A stretch of DNA of 64,000 nt from Oegoconia quadripuncta (GCA_949316235.1 OX438751.1:6038413-6102412), one strand, 5' to 3'. Positions 32,505-43,192 are shown, counted from the first letter of the stretch. A program made the numbers and translations. Notes: generated from the sequence alone by a model not told the origin.

Positions 32505-32790
32505 AACCGCGTACGCTATTCGTTTTCAATTAGCAAAGTTATGTAATGTGTGGCGCGGTTGTATGGGGGTGACACGTGCTCCACAGACGCTTCGGGTTGT
32601 TTTCAATGCGCCGTTAAATCAAGTCTGAGCTCTACAGGCGCGTCTTGAGAAAACTGACTGTCAAGTGGCTGCTAGTCCGACAAATACAACAAACCGCACT
32701 GGACCCAAGACCCCTCGTGGGGATGGCCCATACCTACTCTCTCCTATAGCGAGAGGAGGCGCCAGCGGAGAGATACGGCTGTTGCTACGT
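32505..32790 (+). mobile_element. 5S-SINE
   Basis: The head cgctattcgttttcaattag..aaagtta..tgtggcgcggttgtatgggggtgac is a degraded 5S-like segment. The body has gagctctacaggcgcgtctt, actgactgtcaagtggct and gggatggcccatacctactc. It ends about 20 bp before the next MITE. Confidence 0.65.
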
Positions 32791-32809
32791 GTATATCAAA
32801 AACAGTTTA

Positions 32810-33177
32810 TACAGGGTGAATTTGAATTCGTGTAATTCCCATTAACTGGTGATTCCACTCTTGATTACGAACAACTTTTCCCATGGGACCATAGTCGAAT
32901 TCAATCAAAAAACTTTCGAATACCCATACGAAGTAAACAATTCTGAATCCACATTTAGTATGGACGACCAACAATGTTCGACTGGTTTTACGATTACGAA
33001 CAACTTTCAACTAGGAACCTTAGCCCAATTCACCCAATAGGTGGTTTCAGAATGGTTTACTTTCTATGGTTTACTTTTTTTATCGAATTCGACTATGGTT
33101 CCTTGGGGAAAGTCGTTCGTAATCATGAGTGGAGTCGCCAGTAAACAGGAATTACATTAATTAAATTTCACCCTGTA
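32810..33177. mobile_element. TA-flanked MITE with about 105-bp inverted repeats
   Basis: Termini tacagggtgaa are flanked by TA at 32808-32809 and 33178-33179. The left arm (gattacgaacaacttttccc, accatagtcgaattc) and reversed right arm (gattacgaacgactttcccc, accatagtcgaattc) pair for about 105 bp. Frames on both strands across the arms are a by-product of the palindrome. TA duplication suggests Tc1/mariner-type mobilisation. Confidence 0.8.
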
Positions 33178-33500
33178 TAAGTAATCGTAGCTGAATTCAC
33201 CTAATCGCTTTCCACTTCGTTGTTATTACCACAGTGAAATACATAATAAAATAAGCGAAGTATTTGCATGCTTTATTTGCTATCACCCGTTTGATGAGAT
33301 CCAGCTTAAGCTGTCGATTCGCAAGAGATTCCTTCCATCGTTCCATGTTCCATTTGTTTGAAAGGAGAATTGATGGATTCGAAACGCGCTCGATTCAGAA
33401 CTTGGGAGTTTTCTTTCATTACTTTCATTAGTATAGTTTATTATAAGTTGAAGGTTGAAGCCACTGTAGCTGCTTACATAAACATATATTTTAAATGTTC

Positions 33501-33735
33501 GTTTTTTATGCAATAACATGACCTCAGTCGCACAAAGATGAGGCCGCAGGTGGAAATGCGCTTATTCGGAATCCCAACGTTATTTGAAGAACTGATTATC
33601 TTATCTCAAACTGCCGTAATACAACAATGCTAGCTACATCGCACAAACATTGCCCCTAGGGAAATTCGAACCCAACCATTGGCATTAGTTTCGGTTCCTT
33701 CGACTAAGAGCCACTAGACCAGTTGATTGGTTAGT
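33501..33735 (-). mobile_element. mosaic SINE: SINE-A body, SINE-B-like head
   Basis: The left part (ttttttatgcaataacatga, agatgaggccgcaggtgga) is the SINE-A tail. The right part (cacaaacattgcccctaggg, aaattcgaaccca, actaagagccactagaccag) is the SINE-B2-type head in the same orientation. Template switching or a related family could explain it. A second short SINE-A-like scrap follows at about 33736-33810. Confidence 0.5.
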
Positions 33736-33810
33736 TTTTTTTTTGCACAAATTAGTGAAGATCCATAAGAAAGTGGGAAACGTCTTCACCGGGAACCCCC
33801 GAGGAATGAA

Positions 33811-34501
33811 AGTCAGTGGTGGAGACACTTGTGCTTGACTAAGTTCTTCGATTACATTCTAATTTGCTACCTAACCCTAATGTAAATAGCCTACGATTAA
33901 CATTCTAATTGATCCTAATTTACAACAGTTGCCTTCCAAGTTAGGTTGCCTTCAAAGGCATAAAGTTTCTGTCTTCAGCTGGAAATTATGAATGCCGGAA
34001 TTTATACGTTGTTGAGACTCTTGGTCCTCTTTATCTCAATACAATGCTGGAATTCTCGACGTCTCGGTGACGTAAAAGCCGGCACTTTGCTTATTCACCG
34101 ATCCGATTCGCGCCCCCCGAAGAATAGCATATTATCTACAAATAAAAAGAAAAATTAAACACAGAGCACAACTTTACTTAAACAAGGTTCAAGTCCGTTA
34201 CTTATTTAAGCAAAACACGTGGCCACCGCTAAACCGGCCCTCATTTTTAATGTCAAGTTATTCTGCTCATAACATTTTTCCTTAACTCCGGGTATTGACA
34301 TTCTTCAGGCTTCCACCGAGTTTCAAAAGCAATTTAAATTGAAGATAGTTTCACAAGTAATGCTCGCAGGCACACAGACGACGCTATGAGGTAAGACTTT
34401 AATTCCAACTTTTCAAAATTATCTCCATGACCTATCATGTCGGCACTTCGCAGCCATCACGCCTTAGTAGAGCGAAACCTGGATTGTGATGCGATCGCTG
34501 A
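33811..34501. other. no recognisable feature
   Basis: No supported gene or repeat. Some balanced-composition sequence near 34070-34130 has no interpretable frame. Confidence 0.35.
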
Positions 34502-34985
34502 AAGTTAGACAAAGTCAAAGTCAAAGTCAAAAATGTTTTATTTTGTAGGTACACAGGGTACACTTAAAATGGTCAGATATAACATTTTTAAGCTACTGTT
34601 GTTCCAAAAGATTGGTGTAGTGGATAGTGCCCCTGTCAGCGAAACCAACGGTTGCGGGTTCGAATCTCGCGAGGGGCAAATGTTTGTGTGATAAATACGA
34701 ACATTTATTCAAAAGTCATGGATGTTTACATTAATATTTATGTATGGGATTGTATGATTGGTGTAAATGTGTGAAAAATCATTTATTTATTCTCAGATAA
34801 AGTCCACATGGAGACTCGGCCGGCCGTGGGGGAATTATCCCTCGACACCGGGATCATCCTTGCAATTAAAAAAAAAAGCAATTTTTCCCTGAGAAGAACA
34901 AGCAAGAAACTCGAGGGGTTGCTCTTTTCCTGTGTGATAAGCTATTTGCAATTGGTGTATGTTTGACGGATGAGTTAGCATTAAA
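34502..34985 (-). mobile_element. LINE 3' end with (tcaaag)n tail, split by SINE-B2
   Basis: The plus strand starts acaaagtcaaagtcaaagtc, the reverse of a simple LINE tail, followed by tgttttattttgtaggtac. After the SINE, ctgagaagaacaagcaagaa and gggttgctcttttcctgtg resemble the 53.7-54.2 kb LINE. Confidence 0.5.
34606..34800 (+). mobile_element. SINE-B2 variant
   Basis: The head attggtgtagtggatagtgc, B box ggttcgaatct and ggcaaatgtttgtgtgataa match the minus-strand copy at 57830-58035, which differs from SINE-B in the anticodon-arm region (gtcagcgaaaccaacg). Confidence 0.7.
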
Positions 34986-35256
34986 CCACGTATGGATTTA
35001 AATATTTTTAGTGATGCCTCCGTGGCTCAATGTAAACAAAAGTTTACTAATCGGAGGTAGCGGGTTCGATTCCCAGCGCAGTATACATGTTTAGCTTTGG
35101 TTGGTAGCATTTTTAAATGTCCGCCTGGCAATTTACCAATCTAAAGGTCTTAGCATACGTGACGGGTAATTTCTCGGACGGAACGGAGACGGGACAGGTA
35201 TAGTTCCTAACGTGAAAGTGGTTTTAAAACATACGTACAGGACGGTGTTCAACGAT

Positions 35257-35563
35257 TGTATTGTATTGTATTGTATGTGTATGTGGCTGTTGCAGGTCAA
35301 CGGAGACCTGTATCACTGCGACCGTTGCCGATCTATTGTGATCGCCACTAACCTACAGTTCGTTGCTCAGGTTTGCCTCTTTGAGGAATTGGATAATTTT
35401 CCTGGCACCGATGGTTTTTATCTCATCCGGGTGTAATAAGTGGCTGCCCAGGTGGATATTGCGTTTACGCATTAGCGGGCCACATTCACACAGCAGATGT
35501 GCAGGTGTTTCCTCTGCGAGGAGGCAAAATCTGCACATTCCTGTTTCTAACGATACGATACTC
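35257..35563 (-). mobile_element. 5'-truncated LINE inside the DNA transposon
   Basis: The 307-bp insertion is bounded by gttcaacgat at 35247-35256 and 35564-35573. Its left edge is (ttgta)n, the simple tail of a minus-strand LINE. It is the innermost and therefore youngest layer. Confidence 0.88.
35353..35538 (-). pseudogene. LINE ORF2 C-terminal CCHC fragment
   Basis: The frame starts MCRFCLLAEETPAHLLCECG: a C-x2-C-x8-H-x4-C knuckle followed by a LHPDEIKTIGARKIIQFL tail and a stop. This matches C-termini of R1/I-type LINE polyproteins that carry RNase H upstream. Only about 61 residues survive because of the 5' truncation, so it has no activity. The open frame fits a recent insertion. Confidence 0.75.
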
Positions 35564-35947
35564 GTTCAACGATAGTCGTGCTAGTGCTGCAACCATATTT
35601 CAGCACAAAATGTTCGATTTTACTTTTGAAGAACTAGCAATGGTTGCCGTAGTATTAGATGAAGAAGATGTCATAACGATGTTTTTTCTATTGTCGTCCC
35701 GTTCCGCCCGTGTTTCGCGCGACGTGTATTTTATTGCTATGTTTTTAAATGCAACGATGTCAAAAAATCGTCCCGTTCCGTCCGGCACGAGAATAAACAC
35801 GTCACGTATGCTAAGACCTTTAGTCTATCGTTAATCAACAATATTGATAGCAGTGTTGTGTTCCAGCTGTTTGAGATAAGAGGCCAATCCCCAAATAAGT
35901 TGGTGGTTCCGGATAAGGCGCTTCCACCGTCGGCCTCATCTTCACAT

Positions 35948-36030
35948 AACACCATTCTATTCTTACCACTTTTCTGAAACTGTAATTTCTTTTCTGTTGT
36001 GCAATAAAGTGTATTTGTATGTATTGTAAC
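35948..36030 (+). repeat. LINE 3' end
   Basis: attcttaccacttttctgaa and ttgtgcaataaagtgtattt are near-identical to 7285-7352. It directly abuts the end of SINE-A. Confidence 0.65.
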
Positions 36031-36085
36031 ACATCTTCACGCAAGGTCTAGCGCTAACCACTATAAAAGAAGTTATTTACATACA

Positions 36086-36350
36086 GACGACCGTTTGGTG
36101 TAGTGGTTAGCAACTCTGACCACTATACCAAAAGGTTGGTTCGAATCCCGCGAGGGGCATAATGTTTATGTGATGAATACAGACATAGGTACCCGAGTTA
36201 TGGATGTTTTCATTTATAATAAGTATTTATTTACAAAATAAAATGTATTTATGTAGTATATCAACCATCTGGTATCCACAGCACAAGCCTATAGTTGCTT
36301 ACTGTGGAACTAGATGGCGCTGTGTGTATGTCTAAGGATATTTATTATTA
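36086..36350 (+). mobile_element. SINE-B
   Basis: The head tttggtgtagtggttagcaa, B box ggttcgaatcc and body to tagatggcgctgtgtgtatg. The stretch just before the B box (gcg) is lost. Confidence 0.8.
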
Positions 36351-36424
36351 ATAATTATTATTAATTTGAGTTATATTGACCTTAGGTATAGTGCTCTAGT
36401 TATGTTACTATTATTAGGTCGAAA

Positions 36425-36610
36425 TAAATATCTTTGCACATACACAGCGCCATCTATTTCTATACTAAGCAGCTATATAAGCTTGAATCAATATATACCA
36501 GACCCCCTAGTATGACATTGTTTGTCGCGCACGACGTAGGAGTGACAGTGGGGTGGTGTTTGTTTGTACATTTCGTCCAAACGAATGAGCAGGACATTAA
36601 AAAACAATGC
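36425..36610. repeat. SINE-B tail scrap and a MITE fragment
   Basis: 36430-36475 (ttgcacatacacagcgccat) is a minus-strand SINE-B end. 36505-36600 (tatgacattgtttgtcgcgc, cgtccaaacgaatgagcagg) matches the left two thirds of the 40664-40772 MITE. Confidence 0.5.
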
Positions 36611-37059
36611 AACTTTCTGTTACTATGAAAATCTTGGCTAATTTAAAACTAGATACTAGAAATTTATTTTAGTTTCAATAGGCGTTTATTTATCACACTC
36701 TAGTTCGAATTTACTCTACTTCGATGCTAGTGGTAAATATTATTTAAACAAACCTAACTATTTCCCGAAAAAACATTCGCATTACACATTGTTACGGGAA
36801 TAACCAAAAAAAAAACAACTGGCAAAATTCCAATACTTTCATTTATTTGTTGCAAGCCAAAATAAATTCCGAATGTTTATTTATTTTTCAAAGATGTATA
36901 TAGATACTCAATTACATCACGAGGCCATTGCGATATTGAATTAAAAACAAACTGTGTATATTTACCATCCACACTTTTGAAGTTTGTAAGAATGTGTTCC
37001 CAGTTATTTTAAGAACATTGCATTTCAATACAATGTACAGCTTATCAGCAGCTAGTGAC
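36611..37059. other. no recognisable feature
   Basis: AT-rich unique-looking sequence with a short A-run. Confidence 0.35.
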
Positions 37060-37180
37060 CCGTACCGGCTTCGCTTTTGTGCAATTATTTTCTAAAAACA
37101 TAATTCTTGAAGTGATAATGAAAACCGTATCAAAATGCATTGCGTAGATAGCGACTTTGTTGTATTGGGTCTTTACCTAT
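37060..37180 (+). repeat. composite repeat with truncated mariner end
   Basis: agtgacccgtaccggcttcg, gataatgaaaaccgtatcaa and gatagcgactttgttgta are followed at 37165 by ttgggtctttacctat, the mariner MITE end, then unrelated DNA. The junction is identical to that at 24212/24213. Confidence 0.6.
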
Positions 37181-37324
37181 TAGAGACTAGAGTTGTGGGG
37201 TAAAACGTCCAAAACCCCCAACCCGGACATGTTTGTGAGCAAAAAATTTATTTGATATGCTATTTGTATGTCCTTAATTATTTTCAATTACCTCTAAAAT
37301 CTGATTTCACAAGTGTATGTTAAC

Positions 37325-37720
37325 TATATTTTTTATGATTAACTGGATACACGTTTGACCACAATCTCATCTGATGGAAAGTGACTATGTGGCCGAAGAT
37401 GAAGCACGCGATCTCAGTAGATGCCTATTCACCCCTGAGGGCGGAGTGTGAGTTTTGTTTCGACTTAACTTTACTACCGCGTTCACGTTTACGTGACGAT
37501 TTGTATGGAGAAATGTGCAGCGCCTCTAGCGGATAGTTTGCAAAACGATTTTTTTCAAAGGGACTTTTTTCGCAAACGCGAACGCGATGGTAAAGTTAAA
37601 AACGAGACAAAACTCACACTTCATACACTGCTCTTGAAGATAACAAGGTTGTAGGATTCAGGAAAGACAGACGCCGGAAGAGTTCCATGCCTTGGGTGTT
37701 CGCATTATGAATGAAGAGTT
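37325..37720 (-). mobile_element. LINE-H 3' end split by a MITE
   Basis: The plus strand runs ttttttatgattaactggat..gatctcagtagatgcctatt, is interrupted at 37445-37620, then resumes ctgctcttgaagataacaag..ccatgccttgggtgttcg. It matches 8146-8335 in the same orientation. Confidence 0.7.
37445..37620. mobile_element. palindromic MITE inside LINE-H (176 bp)
   Basis: Left arm agtgtgagttttgtttcgac..aactttac and reversed right arm agtgtgagttttgtctcg..aactttac pair over about 48 bp. The core includes gcgcctctagcgg. The flanks (attcacccctgagggcgg and tcatacactg) do not give a clean duplication. Confidence 0.7.
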
Positions 37721-37721
37721 C

Positions 37722-37858
37722 CTGTTTTAATCCAGGGTATAATCTACCTATATACCAAATTTCATCCAAATCCGTTTTACGTTTCGCCGTGATTAAGCAA
37801 CAAACAAACGCACAAATAAACAAACATTCAAACTTTCGTATTTATAATATTAGTTAGA
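37722..37858 (-). mobile_element. Helitron-N 5' half
   Basis: It begins abruptly at taatccagggtataatctac and ends tttcgtatttataatattag, the reverse of the Helitron-N start. The CTAG end is missing. Confidence 0.7.
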
Positions 37859-39254
37859 TTTGAATCGTATGGGACACGGTGAAATAAAACATAGGTATAT
37901 CAAGATTGTTTTACTAGCAGATTAATAAAACTAAATCAGCAACTGGTGAAACACAGACTACTTGCAGACAAGCAATATTTCCAGTTATAATTAAAGCGTA
38001 TTCTTGAAGCAGCGAAGTTTGTGAGCTAAGGCGCAGCTGTCGAGTTCCTACTACCTCCTAACAGCTAAAACGGAAATGGAAAGAATTTTTGGCCGGGGGA
38101 TTGGGGACAATATTTTCATAAAAAGCTCCATGGTTTCCCATTAAGTCGAGTAAACCTCTTGGCTTATGTCCAGTAGTGGGCTTTATGCGTGTGTGTGAAG
38201 AACCTTCAAATTGACATTTGAATTTAGTTGTTGCCATACAATTTCCCAGTGCCAAGTTCAAGTTCCCAGTCAGTTAAGATATGTCTATCTACAATTAAAT
38301 GTTTTTGGCGCGTGTTACATTATTAATTATTACATGTATTTGTTTATCTTTTAAATGTTGCTCTAAACATACATATTAAAAAAAATCTCTAGTTATTATG
38401 TTATATTATGACTGCAAATGTAAAAGTGTGTTAGCCAGAAAATACAAATTCCATCAAAAACATAAAATGTACAAAAATGCCAAGTCTCACATCGCAATAC
38501 TTCCGCCGAAAAAAGTTATGAGATCTCACGTTAAGGCAAGTCAGTTATTTTAGTAAGTATGGAAGCACTTAATTAGCAATTTTATCGTAATTTGATTCCT
38601 AATTATTTACGTTAGCCACATCTACAGTGACTGTATTAATATTAGACGTCTTTATATGTAGTTTAGGGTTGTAGCTTGTTGCAGTATCTACTTTTCGCCA
38701 TTGAAAATCAGGCCTCTAGCTTTACCCAAAAGGAAGTAACAGAGGGGATCAAAAGAGCCCTGAGTGGCTTCGAGAAAAGGATAGTACGGCCGTGCCGTGC
38801 CCCCAGATTTCAGAAAAATTACGTTCATTCAAAAAACATTATTGACATAATTGAAAAGACAAAAGTCTGAGATAAACCCTGCATTAGCAATACTTTAATG
38901 CCAAAATTCGAAAATGGAACGTTTTGTGGGTTGAAAATCTATAGAGATAAAGTTTTGTAACCACATACCATTTTCTTACATGTTATATTTAGGTTGAACG
39001 AAGAAAAAACTTGGAGAACTTTTCCATAACAAATGAAAAACTAAAGCCTTTGTCCTGATTACATACTAGAGCTGAAATGAGTTCACGTTGTTCGTTGGTA
39101 CGACTGTGGAAGCCATATCAGAGCCCAATCAATAGTATTGACATATTTCTGTCATCAACTTTGTTCTTAACTGCTTTTATACAAGTCTGAAATATCACAT
39201 TCGAAATCGAAGATGGGATATGTTCAATATACCTACATCGTATACACTTCCTCT
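37859..39254. other. no gene; one tail motif
   Basis: 38160-38195 (ggcttatgtccagtagtggg) is a fragment of the common RTE-type tail. No other supported feature. Confidence 0.4.
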
Positions 39255-39385
39255 TGTAGTAGTTTATTTATTTATTTATTTATAGTTTATTGTACACTAA
39301 TCATAAAAACAGTACAGCAATAAAGAGGATGTACAAAGGTGCAAGCTTATCTCTAAAAAGAGATTTCTTCCAGCAAGACCGTAGT
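39255..39385 (-). mobile_element. BMC1/jockey-like LINE 3' end
   Basis: Read on the minus strand: ggtcttgctggaagaaatct, agagataagcttgcaccttt, gtacaataaac and then a tttat-type simple tail (plus-strand tttatttatttatt at 39264-39285). Confidence 0.7.
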
Positions 39386-39914
39386 TCTGGTGATCTCAAA
39401 ATAATGTTTTCTATTTTTTATCTGTGGACACTGTTAGTCAAAGAATTGTTATTTTCACAACATGTTTGTTGTATTATGAGTCCTTTTTGCCTACTGAACC
39501 CTAAAACTTGCTCGATGAATTAATAAACTCCTGCCGTCTCCTTTTGTCTCGATCTTAATTCAATTATATAATTAATTACAACAATACCTACGTAAGACAG
39601 ATCGCATTTAAGAAATAACTAGAGCAGTGAGCAGGCATTGAACCCAAACCGCAGATCTGCGGTCGAATCCACCTCGCTACGATCAACACCTTATTTTGTA
39701 GTTATGGTATTCATTTAAAATAAGTAATAATGTTTGTAGTAAGTACATAGTCAAGAGGTATTTTCTGATGGCCTTGACATGATTTTGCAAAAAGCGACAA
39801 ATCCTTTAAATGTTCTATTGAAACTTTCAACGCAAGAAGCAGGAAAGATTAACATGCCCAAGTATTCAAGAATTATTTCAACATAAAAACGAAGACTTGA
39901 CAATATAACTTCGA

Positions 39915-40385
39915 CTAGCTTTCTTATATATATATAATAACTTTATCGCGGATATGTTTAATGTGTTTATCCCTCGGAAACTACTCACTTTATCGAGATA
40001 AAAAATATCCTAATGTCTTAATCCAATCGCATGCCAGATGACATGTGGGCCAAATTCGCCACCACCTGGAGCCCACCGTTAGATGGAAGGCGTCGCGGCA
40101 GACCGAAATAGAGATGGCGGGATGAGTTGGATAAGTTCGTAACCAACTGGTCGGAGGAGGCCTGGGATAGAGAGCCGTGGAGAGAGAGGAGGGAGGCCTT
40201 TGCCCAGCAGTGGGACAGTACGGGCTCCTAATAATAATAATCCAGGGTATGTTCTGCCTATATACCAAATTTCATCCAAATCCGTTCAACCATTTCGCCG
40301 TGATTGAGCAATAAACAAACAAATAAATAAATAAATAAACAAACATCCAAACTGTCGCATTTATAATAATATATTAGTTAGAACA
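39915..40385 (-). mobile_element. Helitron-N split by a LINE
   Basis: The plus strand starts actagctttcttatata (reverse of the CTAG end), has actactcactttatcgagat, breaks at 40025, and resumes at 40238 with taatccagggtatgttctgc through tcgcatttataata. Excising 40026-40237 plus one taatcca restores the element. Confidence 0.8.
40026..40237 (+). pseudogene. LINE ORF C-terminus inserted in Helitron-N
   Basis: The frame reads RMPDDMWAKFATTWSPPLDG, then GRRRGRPK, a TAG, and RWRDELDKFVTNWSEEAW..FAQQWDSTGS before stops. The RGRP..RW.DEL pattern and a QQWD end are common at LINE polyprotein C-termini. A (taa)n tail and flanking taatcca at 40019-40025 and 40238-40244 show a target-primed insertion, 5'-truncated to 212 bp. 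The in-frame TAG probably arose by decay. Confidence 0.8.
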
Positions 40386-40663
40386 GGTACATGGTAAAAT
40401 TTAAATCTGTGGCATTATTCCAGATGGTCATTTAGACAAGCAAACTGAAAAACTTTCACCATAGAGTCAAATTTGAAATCGCGAAATAACCAGTTTTCCA
40501 TGGCGTCTCGACTAAAATTATGAAACTGATTTCAGAGTATAAAACAAACCAGTCTGTATAAAACAAAGAAAGAAATGCAAAAAGGTTGTGGACCGATTTC
40601 GATTCTCCTTTTCTTTGTTTCAAAGTATAAATATTTCGGTTACTTTTACCGTCTTCAGCACCC
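40386..40663. other. no recognisable feature
   Basis: AT-rich, without supported ORF or repeat. Confidence 0.3.
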
Positions 40664-40772
40664 GTAGCATGATATTGTTTGTCACGCGCGACGTTGGGGT
40701 GAGAGTGAAATAGTTATATATTTCATCCAAGCGAATGAAAAGGACAAACGTTTACCGCGCCTGTCATGCTAC
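40664..40772. mobile_element. small MITE (109 bp)
   Basis: Terminal repeats gtagcatga / tcatgctac enclose tgtttgtcacgcgcgacgtt and atccaagcgaatgaaaagga. A partial relative is at 36505-36600. Confidence 0.6.
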
Positions 40773-41399
40773 TAGTGCAGGTTTCCTCATGTGTACTCCA
40801 ACATCAGATATTGATTAAAAATTAATGGGCCTCTTCTTATCTATAAAAACAGAGTCGGAGAAGGACAATGGCTACTATTTTCCCTTGAAAAAATAAATAT
40901 TAGCTACTTTAGTATTTAGTTTTTTATTATTTATATTTATTTATTTAGTTTTAGTTTTTAAACTAAAAGCAAAAAGACCCTGGCGGTGTTAACTCGCTGA
41001 CCAACTAGACTAAGACCATTCTGATAGAGTTGACACGTATAAGCACACGTAAGTACAGTATACACATTAGGATTAGTTTGTATAACTTAACTAAGTTAGA
41101 TTAAGTACCTATGACAAGAAAGTAACATACGCAATATCATTCTACGTAAACAAATACGGAATACACCCTCTTGGAAAAAGTTTATGACCTTAGGGCAATG
41201 AAAATCCAATAGCGCTAGTATTGCTTGCAACAGAAAATTTCTTCGCAGTTTTTGTGTGAAACGGAATACACAACAGTCGTGTTTACAGTTCTGCTACTAC
41301 ATTGATAACACCAGTAGGGAAACATCCCTTACTTCAAGAAGGAATACGTAGTATTTTTAGTGTTATGTACCATCAATAATAAAACGGAACACTGGAATC
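40773..41399. other. no recognisable feature
   Basis: AT-rich sequence, nothing supported. Confidence 0.3.
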
Positions 41400-41625
41400 A
41401 CTTATGTGCCTATCCACATGTCATCGCAGATAAAGCTATGTTGAATTTTTTATCATGAAACGTATCTTAGAATACTCTAGGAATCAAAGAAACTGACGAC
41501 ATTTCGGTCCACAGGAGATAACATAGAAATCTATATACATACTAAGATTACACTCTGTACTGTACATTACAGTCGAAAAAGATTACCGTCCTTCCTGAGG
41601 TATAACTATACCCAACTGGTATATA
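41400..41625 (+). repeat. repeat L, degraded
   Basis: gctatgttgaattttttatc, gtatcttagaatactctagg and tcgaaaaagattaccgtcct follow the repeat L order with many changes. Confidence 0.45.
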
Positions 41626-41629
41626 ATAA

Positions 41630-41893
41630 ATAATAAATATCCTTGACATACACACAGCGCCATCTAGTTCCACTTTAAGCAACTATAGGCTTGTGTTGTG
41701 GATACAAGATGGTTGATATACTACATAAATACATTTTCTTTTGTAAATAAATACTTATTATAAATGAAAACATCCATAACTCGGGTACACATGTCCGTAT
41801 TCATCACACAAACATATGCCCCTAGCGGGATTCGAACCCGCAACCTTTTACTATAGTGGTCAGAGTTGCTAACCTCTACACCAAACAGGTCGT
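41630..41893 (-). mobile_element. SINE-B, well-preserved copy
   Basis: The plus strand shows cacacagcgccatctagttc, ccataactcgggtacacatg, the reverse B box ggattcgaacc and ctctacaccaaacaggtcgt. Confidence 0.85.
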
Positions 41894-43192
41894 ATATAGA
41901 TTTATATAATGCGGTAGTTTTAATTTAATTTCAAAACATGAACATATATCGTTCAGATAAAAAACCAGAGTTTTATAGTTTTTTTTTTTCAGATAAATTC
42001 GCCGCATTCAAAGACAAATCTTCACCAAAAAGTGGATCCTACATGGATTTTTGTCATGCATTATCTTTGTCATTCTCTCTGTCTGTCTCATGTAATCTGT
42101 GCCATTGTTTAAAATAAGTGCAGTATACTCACTATACTGCTATCTACATCGGTAAAATATCGAAACCATTTCATTTATATACCATATTGCATAGTGAGTT
42201 TTATCCCTTAGGTAATAAGACTGGGTTTGGGTTTGGCAAATGAGAATAATATTCCTATTGTTGCTTTAAGTGAAATGATCCAGCTACGTAAGTCTGAGAG
42301 GAATAAAGGAGAGTGCAAGACGTTGCGGAAGTGTAATATTGGATGGATACATTGAATGAACGACCATTTACCATTCAGTGTAGATTATACGTTCAAAGAC
42401 ATGGTTTCTATCTACATTGTTGATTTAATATTGACTTAATAGACATAAAGAGCACCTAGCTCGCATTCTCGCTCAGTGTTTATAAGATGGAATCCGCAAG
42501 GGGCAAACAGAAGCCGATTTAAGTACCTGATGGGAAGTGCCGCTGCCGTCGACTGACATACACATCAGCAGTACCAGGGCAGTCTGGTTTTGGGCAACTC
42601 ACTTTACACAGTTTCCTTATTTGCACGATGGATATAACATAGCCTCAAATTCAAAGACGGCCAAACTCAGCCGAATGGCGCGCGCGGATAAGCTCTTCAT
42701 AGGTCACATTAAATAAAAACAATAGTTATTTCATTTCATTTACAAAGTAATTAAGTTCATTTTGTCTCTTTTTTTGTGTATAACCTCATGAATATTTGGC
42801 CTTTGCCTTTAAAAGTTGTGGCCCGGTGTTGCCAATTTGCCCACCTGGAAAATCTATTGGCCAGCCTTGCTCTAATTGCTATAGTGGGATATAAGATATT
42901 AATTTGATGTTAATGATTATGGACACGTTTGATGAATTGATAAGACATTGTCCGATTCATAGCTTGAATTCAATCAAATAAACAACCGATAGTTCATGAC
43001 CTGATATACAAAGGGCCCTGAGGACGACGATTTGTAACGGCTCCGTCCGTCACGAATTGAGTTAACAGAATGCTTTCACCATGGCAGGATATATGGCCAT
43101 CAGAATCCATACATCCGTGAAGATTGTATAATGTAGGACCCTACCACTTGAGAGAAATTGTCACTTTGAAGGGCTGTGTGTTTTGGACTCAA
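41894..43192. other. no recognisable feature
   Basis: No ORF above 60 codons and no repeat recognised from elsewhere in the window. Confidence 0.35.

Larger units (their letters stand above)
35144..35820. mobile_element. non-autonomous DNA transposon inside SINE-A
   Basis: The ends are perfect inverted repeats over 21 bp (aaggtcttagcatacgtgac at each end) and remain similar over about 100 bp (ggacggaacgg, gtttaaaacata-like). TA flanks at 35142-35143 and 35821-35822. It is 677 bp including a 307-bp LINE insertion and one 10-bp duplication, so about 360 bp originally. Near its right end a frame reads FEELAMVAVVLDEED (35613-35670 region), which may be a leftover transposase N-terminus of Harbinger type, although the TA flank fits Tc1/mariner better. 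Confidence 0.8.
35014..35950 (+). mobile_element. SINE-A split by a DNA transposon
   Basis: The 5' half (35014-35143) has tgcctccgtggctcaatgta and B box ggttcgattcc, and ends ..ttaccaatcta. The 3' half (35823-35950) resumes gtctatcg..caacaatattgatag and continues to ctcatcttcacataacacc. Removing 35144-35820 plus one TA restores the SINE order exactly. Confidence 0.85.

Noticed and set aside
32807..33040. Overlapping ORFs on both strands
   Set aside because: They arise from the inverted arms of the 32810-33177 MITE and have no recognised domain.
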